A stretch of 6,936 bases of DNA from CAZZCP01 sp964653235. GTDB taxonomy: Bacteria > Bdellovibrionota > Bdellovibrionia > Bdellovibrionales > UBA840. Position numbers and translations under genes: made by a program. The first letter of the stretch is position 1; each line of letters begins with the position of its first letter. The notes beneath the pieces were generated by a model. That model worked only from the letters and a program-made list of their open reading frames with translations. It was not told the origin of the DNA and did no database searches. This document shows, one piece after another, positions 1 through 5,820 of this stretch. The stretch lies in NCBI GenBank assembly GCA_964653235.1, contig CAZZCP010000099.1, forward strand, positions 1 through 6,936, in the 5' to 3' direction.

Positions 1-36
1 TGCATTTCGCACTCTAATCTGTCGATAGAGATCTAC

Positions 37-44
37 AGGGGGAG
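37..44 (+). promoter_or_regulatory. Shine-Dalgarno site that decides the TTG start at 49
   Basis: The purine run AGGGGGAG ends 4 bases before TTG 49-51. It is the main argument for starting the first gene at TTG, because the same frame stays open to the left edge with no ATG or GTG. Seen directly; function inferred. Confidence 0.55.
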
Positions 45-48
45 AGCA

Positions 49-675
49 TTGAAGAAAAAAGACGATACTCCAGATAATGTGATTCAAATGCCAAGAAAAA
101 GAATGCGCAAACTGCTCATTCAAAGGGCCAAAGAAAATCAACGTACTGCGCTTGCGGGATCTATTATAACCCTTGTATTAACCATCAGTATTGTAAACAA
201 GAAGCTTTTATCACCTTCTGAAGAAATTCAAGAAAGTCCCTCCAGAGGCATTGCCAGTGTAAAGTCAGTAGGAAAGCCTGATGTAGTTCGAGCAATGCAA
301 GAGCGTTTACGGATGAAACTCAAAGCTTCAATGGATCTTGATAAAACTGAACTTGCCAGGCAACCCACATCAATAGAAGACTTACAATTTGGAGAGCTTT
401 CAGGAAAGTACAAACTTGGTTTTCAGGGAGATAAAATAAACTCTCTTGAATTTTTAGGGCTTGAATCTCAAGAGCCCATGCAGCAAGATGTGCGCGCATT
501 GGTGGATAAATACTCGAAGCACTGGTCATTGCCGGTGGATCGTATTGAGACTCTTTCAAAATCTCATAATAAAGAGAAATTCAACACCTATCACCAAGAT
601 CAAAAAAATGGTGAGATTCATGTCGAGTATGATTCGAATGGCAAGCTCTTGAGATTAAATATTATTTCTATTTAG
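49..675 (+). CDS. Single-pass membrane protein of unknown function
   Basis: I do not recognise this 208-residue protein. It begins with a very basic, presumably cytoplasmic segment (residues 1-31, including a KKK run and PRKRMRK). One hydrophobic helix follows at about residues 33-49, then a roughly 155-residue hydrophilic domain. By the positive-inside rule that domain should be extracytoplasmic (type II orientation). The distal part has two strand-turn-strand-like stretches (about 118-136 and 188-206). The last of these, with DSNGKLL, loosely recalls a PepSY-type hairpin, but I would not assign that family. TTG at 49 is chosen because of the strong purine run before it. However, the 16 codons to the window edge are also open in this frame, so a start outside the window cannot be excluded. 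The RDD gene follows 57 bp downstream on the same strand. No cysteine is present. Confidence 0.7.
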   Translation: MKKKDDTPDNVIQMPRKRMRKLLIQRAKENQRTALAGSIITLVLTISIVNKKLLSPSEEIQESPSRGIASVKSVGKPDVVRAMQERLRMKLKASMDLDKTELARQPTSIEDLQFGELSGKYKLGFQGDKINSLEFLGLESQEPMQQDVRALVDKYSKHWSLPVDRIETLSKSHNKEKFNTYHQDQKNGEIHVEYDSNGKLLRLNIISI

Positions 676-732
676 AGGTCTAGTTCCTTCAGAGATCAAT
701 TACATTTCATTTCTAAAAACCGATAACTATTC

Positions 733-2556
733 ATGGTTTGGAAAAATCCTGAAGATGTCAGTGAATATCTTTCGGTGAAAGAAAAGGAAGTCTTCCGAGA
801 AAGTCAGGCACCATGGCAAAATAGTATTGCACCTACTGCAGATCGGGCAGCATCCGTTGTGATTGATCTGCTATTCATATGGTTATCTTCAAATCTTATC
901 ACCTCAAGTATTCGCAAGAATTGGAATCTCGCTCGATATATGGATTATGAATGGGAAGCCATGTTTTGGATGTTGATCGGAGTATTGATTGTCTATCTAT
1001 TTGGAGTCCTATATCAATCTTTGTCTTATTCTCTTTTTACTAAATCAATCGGTGGCGCATTGTTTCGCATTCAGGTTGTTGATGTCTATACACGAAAAAA
1101 TCTAAGTTTCTTGCAAGCTGTTCAAAGATCTTCGATGTGGTGGCTGAGTTGGTTGGGACTGGGTTTTCCTTTCTTAGAGATATTTACTCATCGTCATCGT
1201 AGGCCATGGTATGAGAGGCTTTCTGAGTCAGTATCCTTATCTACGAGCGGTAGATTTGCAAATGCACCGGGACAAAACGAGAAGTCATTAACTCAAGGTC
1301 TTGTGCTTCCATTTGTCTTTCTGTTTGTTTTCTTAGGTTTCACAGAGATTCAAGATTTTTATTCTGAAGTAAAACAAAATCGTGTTTGGTCGATCTTGAT
1401 GACCAGTTCTTACCCACAGTGTGAAGAAGTGAATGAAATTTGGCCCTATTGGCAGCAAGATGAGAGCAAATTAGAAACAGCACTGTCACTGTTTTTCACA
1501 AAAATTATTGATAGGGATTGTTTAGAAAAAGAAATTCAATCTGCTTTTGTTAGAGAAGTAGATTTAGAGACAGCATATTTAGCCAAAGCTTTTTTGAGAG
1601 ATGATAAAGAGATTCAAAAAAAATATTTGAATGCAGTTTGTGAAGAAGCTGAAAATTCAGATGCTTGTTTTCTTGCAGATCGCTTTGACTCAAAAATGCA
1701 CTTTGATTTTTATCCTGATATTCCAATCTATGCCTATCTCTGGTATATTGAAAAACTAGCTGAGCAGCACGAGTGGTCTAAGATTCAGGCTGTTTTATCT
1801 GAGTTCCCAGATAGTTTGCTATTAGCACCTTATCTATCAGAGAGAAGAATTCAAACCCAATGGTGGATGTCTAAAAAAGAAGTCTCGCGAGAGAGTTTGA
1901 TTACGATCTACGACTTTTTAGATCGTGAGTCTCAGAGTCGTATATCTGGCTGGTTTTGCTATCACGAATCAATAGAGAATTGCTCCAGTGCCAATCAAAT
2001 TTGCAATCGCTATATTGATGATATTCTAGAACAAGATTCGATTACAAGTACTCAAGCATTGGCTTATATTCGCAGTAAAGAGTGCTCAAAAGATTACAAT
2101 CTGGCTCAAGTTCTGCAAGATATTAAAGCACGTGGCTCTTATGGAATGACTGATCTGATAGAAGCCAAAGCCGAATTTTTAATTGGTGATAAAGAGAAAT
2201 TGCAAAATTATGTTTTTAATGAGTCTTATGATTTAAAACAGAGGTATGAAGCTGCTTTTAGTCTCATGAAGCAAAAAGAACTCTCACTTAAGGATCTTAA
2301 TATTTTAGAAAAATTTTGGATTTTGCAAGAAGAACAAGGAGAGTGGTACTTACTCGGTAAAAAAATGCTAAAAAAATTTAAAGCCTATGGAAAACGAGAT
2401 AAGGCAATCCGCTTAGGAAAACAGATGCTTCGTTTTCACAAAGAAGATATGGAGTTGCAGCAATTGTTAGTAGAGCTGCATATGAATCTTAATGAGAACA
2501 TGCCTGTAGATCGAATTCCTGCAAGCAATTCGAAGAAGAGAGAGAGCAAGCGGTGA
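733..2556 (+). CDS. RDD-family membrane protein with large helical C-terminal domain
   Basis: This 607-residue protein carries an RDD-type membrane domain in its first 170 residues. Arg38 lies at the start and Asp45 inside the first helix (about 38-56). A second helix spans about 76-98, then the T-K-S-x-G-G segment (103-108) with hydrophobic IQVVD, a Trp-rich hydrophobic stretch (about 133-151), and R-R-P-W-Y-E-R-L-S at 156-164. In RDD proteins the last motif usually contains Asp; here Glu161 takes that place. A further hydrophobic helix at about 188-204 leads to some 400 mostly helical residues, possibly TPR/SEL1-like but with no clear repeat. The eight cysteines (230, 263, 303, 312, 409, 417, 424, 451) all lie in this part, which suggests an extracytoplasmic, disulfide-bearing domain. 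RDD proteins are thought to be involved in transport or as membrane anchors, but most are uncharacterised. ATG 733 is the first start after an in-frame stop at 724-726, yet no clear Shine-Dalgarno sequence precedes it. Its stop overlaps the rhomboid start. Confidence 0.85.
   Translation: MVWKNPEDVSEYLSVKEKEVFRESQAPWQNSIAPTADRAASVVIDLLFIWLSSNLITSSIRKNWNLARYMDYEWEAMFWMLIGVLIVYLFGVLYQSLSYSLFTKSIGGALFRIQVVDVYTRKNLSFLQAVQRSSMWWLSWLGLGFPFLEIFTHRHRRPWYERLSESVSLSTSGRFANAPGQNEKSLTQGLVLPFVFLFVFLGFTEIQDFYSEVKQNRVWSILMTSSYPQCEEVNEIWPYWQQDESKLETALSLFFTKIIDRDCLEKEIQSAFVREVDLETAYLAKAFLRDDKEIQKKYLNAVCEEAENSDACFLADRFDSKMHFDFYPDIPIYAYLWYIEKLAEQHEWSKIQAVLSEFPDSLLLAPYLSERRIQTQWWMSKKEVSRESLITIYDFLDRESQSRISGWFCYHESIENCSSANQICNRYIDDILEQDSITSTQALAYIRSKECSKDYNLAQVLQDIKARGSYGMTDLIEAKAEFLIGDKEKLQNYVFNESYDLKQRYEAAFSLMKQKELSLKDLNILEKFWILQEEQGEWYLLGKKMLKKFKAYGKRDKAIRLGKQMLRFHKEDMELQQLLVELHMNLNENMPVDRIPASNSKKRESKR
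2533..2556 (+). promoter_or_regulatory. GTGA stop/start overlap with GA-rich ribosome site
   Basis: The RDD gene ends with TGA at 2554-2556 and the rhomboid gene begins with GTG at 2553-2555, a 4-base overlap. A purine run (AAGAAGAGAGAGAG, 2533-2546) inside the end of the RDD gene sits about 6 bases ahead of the GTG and can serve as ribosome site. This arrangement normally means translational coupling by re-initiation. The overlap is seen directly; coupling is inferred. Confidence 0.65.
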
Positions 2557-3521
2557 TTCTTCCTTATTTTAATGGTTTTTCTAGACTTAAAAATGCTCCG
2601 ATGACATATCTGATATTATTTTTTAATATTTTGGTTTTTATCTCTTTTCACGTACAACAAGAAAAGGGCAATCTTGATCTCTCTGAATATTATGCAGATG
2701 AAGAATTTCTATCGACTCAAGGGCAGGTTTTTGCACAGTTGATCTTGAGCAATCCAGAAGAATATTCCAACTTTTACTTACGCCTTGCAGACTTAGCTCA
2801 ATCGGGAAACGAAGTGCAAGAATTTCTATTGGGACAACTTGCTCTTCGCAATGATCATTTTCGAAATATTGCGATTGACCTCCCTTCACGTGGAGATAAA
2901 ATAGCATTTCATTCTTGGCAAAAAAAATTTCTTGAATTGCAAGAAATAGAAAAGAAACATCCTATCTACTTTTTTGGTCTGAGTTCGATGAAGCACTCTT
3001 TAGTGCAATGGTTTGGCTATCAGTTTTTTCATGGTAGTTTTTTGCATTTGATAAGTAATATGTGGTACTTGATTTTACTGGGCTGTGTGCTTGAACCCTT
3101 GATTGGCACTGCAAGCTTTCTTTTGGTATATATAGGCGGTGGAGTCGTTTCTGCCTTTTTTTATTTTTTCTTATCGGGATTTGCACCTGTTCCTCTAGTT
3201 GGTGCAAGCGGAGCCATTAGTGCTTTAATGGGTCTGTTTGTAGTTCTCTGGTGGGATAAAAAAACGCAATTTCTCTATTGGCTTCTGCCAATGAAAGATT
3301 ACATGGGCTTTCGTAGTTTTCCGGTTTGGTTGGCGCTTTTGATGTGGCTACTCAGTGACCTTGCAGGTTATTTTTCAAGCATTCAAGAATTGGGTGGAAT
3401 TGCCCATTCGGCCCATTTGGGGGGGATAGTCGCAGGTTTTAGTTTGGGAGTGTTCTTGCGCTTTATTCCTCGAATTCAGCATGCAGTGAAAAATAGCGCA
3501 GAACACCAGAGTCTTGTATAA
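2553..3521 (+). CDS. Rhomboid-family intramembrane serine protease
   Basis: Rhomboids are membrane serine proteases that cut transmembrane substrates with a Ser-His dyad. All key residues are present in this 322-residue protein. The H-x4-H-x3-N motif is His160, His165 and Asn169, matching E. coli GlpG H145, H150 and N154. The GxSG motif is Gly217-Ala-Ser219-Gly220, with Ser219 as nucleophile (codon 3207-3209). The A-H-L-G-G motif supplies catalytic His288 (codon 3414-3416). Six helices fit about 16-32, 165-181, 186-206, 213-232, 255-272 and 283-303. The protein is therefore expected to be active in the inner membrane. It differs from small rhomboids in having about 115 hydrophilic residues between helix 1 and the first active-site histidines. 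The GTG start is preferred because it overlaps the upstream stop and keeps the cytoplasmic lead (N-A-P-M-T-Y-L) before helix 1; ATG at 2601 would remove it. Substrate unknown; the coupled RDD protein is a candidate partner. Confidence 0.95.
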   Translation: MILPYFNGFSRLKNAPMTYLILFFNILVFISFHVQQEKGNLDLSEYYADEEFLSTQGQVFAQLILSNPEEYSNFYLRLADLAQSGNEVQEFLLGQLALRNDHFRNIAIDLPSRGDKIAFHSWQKKFLELQEIEKKHPIYFFGLSSMKHSLVQWFGYQFFHGSFLHLISNMWYLILLGCVLEPLIGTASFLLVYIGGGVVSAFFYFFLSGFAPVPLVGASGAISALMGLFVVLWWDKKTQFLYWLLPMKDYMGFRSFPVWLALLMWLLSDLAGYFSSIQELGGIAHSAHLGGIVAGFSLGVFLRFIPRIQHAVKNSAEHQSLV

Positions 3522-3576
3522 CCCATAGTTCTAATAAAAAATTTGCAATAATCTAACAATTTATGCTTGAATTTGC

Positions 3577-3589
3577 CCTCCTGGGAGGT
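3577..3589 (+). promoter_or_regulatory. Shine-Dalgarno site preceded by its own complement
   Basis: GGGAGGT (3583-3589) ends 3 bases before ATG 3593 and decides that start over the ATG at 3563. The CCTCC at 3577-3581 is the exact complement of the GGAGG at 3584-3588. A small hairpin of four G-C-rich pairs with loop CTGG could form and hide the ribosome site. The site is seen directly; a regulatory role is speculation. Confidence 0.6.
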
Positions 3590-3592
3590 CGT

Positions 3593-4324
3593 ATGCGTAT
3601 TTTCATCACCGTTTTATTCTTATGTGCATCCACATTGGCGAAAGCTTCTTATGTAGAAATCAAAATCAATTTAAAGCCTGAAGAGAAACAAAAAGTCATC
3701 TCTGCATTTGATTTTGAAAAGCCAGAAGACCGAGAGATTTATTTTTTAGATACATGTGAAAAATATCTTTTAGCTAGTAATATTGTTTTTCGCTTAAGAA
3801 ACAAAGAAGACAAGAAATTTGATTTTACCATCAAAATACGTCCAGTATCAGTAGAGCAAATCCATATGAGCTGGCTCCATCGAACTGGGTTTAAAATCGA
3901 GCTCGATAAGTCTCAACACAAAGAAGTTCTCTCTGCTTCCCTGAAAAGAGAGCTTGAGAAAAAGCAGATGGTTGAGTGGCTCGAGCACCGCGGAAGTCCT
4001 TTAGAGGTTTTGAATCCTTATGAAATTGATTTTTTGGCAAACTTTCGTGCTGGTATAGGACATTTAGAACTTGAATCTGTAGGACCAGTTCAGGTTCATA
4101 AATGGAAAGTAGAGAGAGATGATTTTTATTCTGAACTGGTACTAGAAGAATGGCTTTTGCCCAACCAAGAAGTGGCTTTTGAGCTGTCCACTCGTGTTCC
4201 TTTTTACCTTGCAGATCTAAGTTTAAAAAAAATACTCGATTTACTTCATTCAGAGAGTGTAGAAGTTTTAGAACACAGCAAATCTAAGACTCAAAGTGTT
4301 TTAGAGTCTCTTTGTAGAAACTAA
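3593..4324 (+). CDS. Secreted CYTH-like domain protein
   Basis: The 243-residue product starts with a Sec signal peptide (MRIFITVLFLCASTLAKA) with a signal peptidase I site A-K-A before Ser19, so it should be periplasmic or exported. The mature part resembles the CYTH/triphosphate tunnel fold. A leading strand V-E-I-K-I-N-L at 21-27 is followed by Y-F-L-D-T at 50-54, F-R-L-R at 66-69 and T-I-K-I-R at 79-83. Then come alternating charged strands with E-L-E at 159-161 and F-E-L-S at 196-199. CYTH enzymes hydrolyse or cyclise triphosphates, with metal held by an ExExK motif. Here that motif is degenerate (E22, then Lys24 and Asn26), so catalysis is doubtful and a binding role is possible. ATG 3593 is chosen over ATG 3563: it has a GGAGG ribosome site and gives a clean signal peptide, whereas the longer form adds ten residues in front. 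The gene lies 71 bp after the rhomboid gene. Fold assignment rests on motif resemblance. Confidence 0.75.
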   Translation: MRIFITVLFLCASTLAKASYVEIKINLKPEEKQKVISAFDFEKPEDREIYFLDTCEKYLLASNIVFRLRNKEDKKFDFTIKIRPVSVEQIHMSWLHRTGFKIELDKSQHKEVLSASLKRELEKKQMVEWLEHRGSPLEVLNPYEIDFLANFRAGIGHLELESVGPVQVHKWKVERDDFYSELVLEEWLLPNQEVAFELSTRVPFYLADLSLKKILDLLHSESVEVLEHSKSKTQSVLESLCRN

Positions 4325-4328
4325 TTTC

Positions 4329-4376
4329 AAAACTCAGGTAGTGAATTCTTTCGTAAATTTGAGAAACTTGAGTTTT
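4329..4376 (+). repeat. Inverted repeat in the intergenic gap, weak terminator candidate
   Basis: AAAACTCAGGT (4329-4339) pairs with ACTTGAGTTTT (4366-4376) over 11 positions with one G-T wobble. The loop is 26 bases and has a further small AATT/AATT pairing inside it. A-tract, stem and T-tract are arranged as in a bidirectional intrinsic terminator, 4 bases after the CYTH-like gene. The long loop and low GC make it a weak one. It could instead be an operator for the next gene. Confidence 0.4.
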
Positions 4377-4387
4377 ATCAATATTTC
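4359..4387 (+). promoter_or_regulatory. Possible weak sigma70-type promoter for the exported-protein gene
   Basis: TTGAGA (4359-4364, five of six consensus bases) is followed after 17 bases by TATTTC (4382-4387, only three of six). The spacing is ideal but the -10 is poor, and AT-rich DNA gives such matches by chance. The -35 partly overlaps the right arm of the inverted repeat. Confidence 0.2.
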
Positions 4388-4408
4388 AGAAAGATTAGGC
4401 AAGTTTAT

Positions 4409-4413
4409 GGGGG
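4409..4413 (+). promoter_or_regulatory. GGGGG ribosome site that decides the start at 4420
   Basis: Five G residues abut ATG 4414 directly, which is too close for initiation there, but lie 6 bases before the in-frame ATG 4420. The second ATG is therefore preferred, shortening the product by two residues. Confidence 0.5.
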
Positions 4414-4419
4414 ATGACC

Positions 4420-5820
4420 ATGCGCTACTCTTTTGTTTTTTTGTTTCTAATAATGAGTCCTATTTGCAAAGCTTCATGCCTAAACTATTTTAAAAACTCA
4501 TCAAAACAAGCTGTATTATCAAGCTTAGAAAGTGCACGAGCTGAAGTTCGTAATAGTTATCCGATTCGTGATGCAGAGAAACGCAAAGTAGAGAGAAACA
4601 ATGATGACTTTGTGATTTCTGAGAAAGATCTGCGTCAAATGAAAGACAGAACAGAAGAGGCAGAGAGACTCTTTTTTAAAACCGTTGAACTAAGAGTCAA
4701 ACGCAATCGCTTGATTCGTAGAATGGGAATGATGGAGAGCATTCACTTTGAAAAAAGAGTGCGTGAACTTCGTGAGCTCAATAGTCTTTTAGAGCGCGGA
4801 GAAGTTCGTGCGGCAACTCACATTGTTGAACCTATTTTTTTAGAAGCTGAAATGGTCATGTATCGTTATCTTAAATACAAAGAAAAGCTAGAAGACCAAG
4901 GATTAACTTCTACACAACGTATTTGGTATGAGAGAAAATTAAAACATGCAAGGGATGAACTTGCCGTGAAATACGTCACTTACATGCACTATAAAGGTTT
5001 AATTGTTGCAGCTAAGACTTCAAGTGGTATTGTTGATCCTTTGAGTGTAAAGACCGTACTGGATGAAAATACAGGGATGATCATTACCCCCAACACCAAT
5101 ATTGAAGTCTACAATCGAACTGCCAGTCTTGTCGATCAAAGTGTGAATTTGAGTTATTTTTCAAAAAATTTTCCTGAGCTAAGTCGACTTAAAAATAAAT
5201 ATGGATTGAAACAAGCGAAAAAAATCTTTACAGAAGATCCTAGGGCAATGATTGTAATGTTAAAGATGCATGTGCGCCAAGAAAGCTGGAATACCTTTCG
5301 TTTAGCGGTACTCTGGTTTGTAGAAGTTGCCCAAGGTATAGTATATAAACTCCCTCCCAAAACAAGGGCCTTTGTTTCAGATGCCATGTTGATGTCTTTT
5401 GATTATTTTTTGCAAGATCGTTTCGTTGGCAGAGTCGAACAGATAGCAAGAAGTGGTTTTGATCCAGATAAAAAGTTTGCCCTGATGATCGATCTTTCAA
5501 CGGGTTTAGGCAGCATACATTCTGATTTCTTCTTTCAGGCATTTGCAAGAAAGTTTAAATACAAAGACTTGTGGTTAGAGATGTACAATATTGCAAAATC
5601 AAGTGAAGAGTATGTTTTTGTTTTAAACCAAATGAATAAAGCCAAAGAAATTCGTGACAGAATGGGTTATCTGTCTGATACCACGAACCCACAGGTACCG
5701 TATAAGGTAGCGGTTTTAACTACCAGTATACTGGGTGGTTCAAGTCTTTTATTAACTCAGACAACTTGGGGCCAGCAGCTGATTGATAGTATCAGTCAAA
5801 TTATACTACTGGGGCCTTAG
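4420..5820 (+). CDS. Exported coiled-coil protein of unknown function
   Basis: I do not recognise this 466-residue protein. It starts with a signal peptide (MRYSFVFLFLIMSPICKA) and a likely signal peptidase I site C-K-A before Ser19. The following Cys20 lacks a proper lipobox, so a lipoprotein is unlikely. The mature part is highly charged and mostly helical. Residues about 66-125 and 139-185 look like coiled coil, rich in Glu, Arg and Lys. A segment at about 201-232 (D-E-N-T-G, N-T-N) is probably non-helical, and a second helical half runs from 250 to 415. The C-terminus has two hydrophobic stretches (about 429-446 and 454-464) that could anchor the protein in a membrane or pack in its core. 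Only Cys16 (inside the signal peptide) and Cys20 are present. The gene follows the CYTH-like gene by 95 bp and ends tail to tail with the aldehyde dehydrogenase gene, overlapping by 4 bases. ATG 4414 is the alternative start. Confidence 0.8.
   Translation: MRYSFVFLFLIMSPICKASCLNYFKNSSKQAVLSSLESARAEVRNSYPIRDAEKRKVERNNDDFVISEKDLRQMKDRTEEAERLFFKTVELRVKRNRLIRRMGMMESIHFEKRVRELRELNSLLERGEVRAATHIVEPIFLEAEMVMYRYLKYKEKLEDQGLTSTQRIWYERKLKHARDELAVKYVTYMHYKGLIVAAKTSSGIVDPLSVKTVLDENTGMIITPNTNIEVYNRTASLVDQSVNLSYFSKNFPELSRLKNKYGLKQAKKIFTEDPRAMIVMLKMHVRQESWNTFRLAVLWFVEVAQGIVYKLPPKTRAFVSDAMLMSFDYFLQDRFVGRVEQIARSGFDPDKKFALMIDLSTGLGSIHSDFFFQAFARKFKYKDLWLEMYNIAKSSEEYVFVLNQMNKAKEIRDRMGYLSDTTNPQVPYKVAVLTTSILGGSSLLLTQTTWGQQLIDSISQIILLGP

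Noticed and set aside
49..675. Anti-sigma factor assignment for the first gene
   Set aside because: A basic N-terminus plus one membrane helix is compatible, but there is no zinc-binding or other anti-sigma motif and the upstream gene is not visible.
2638..3207. Two - strand reading frames inside the rhomboid gene
   Set aside because: The sense strand encodes all rhomboid catalytic motifs, so these are shadows.
3563..3592. Upstream ATG start for the CYTH-like gene
   Set aside because: It lacks a ribosome site and would add ten residues before an otherwise perfect signal peptide; ATG 3593 has GGAGG at good spacing.
3522..3592. Promoter for the CYTH-like gene in the AT-rich gap
   Set aside because: AATAAT at 3546-3551 resembles a -10 box, but no -35 lies at 15-19 bases from it; not better than chance in such AT-rich DNA.
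4420..4479. Lipoprotein signal at Cys16 or Cys20 of the exported protein
   Set aside because: Residues before each cysteine (S-P-I and K-A-S) do not form a lipobox; a signal peptidase I site C-K-A fits better.
5240..5548. 102-codon - strand reading frame inside the exported-protein gene
   Set aside because: The + strand gene has a signal peptide and coherent helical composition; the antisense product shows no domain, signal or credible start.
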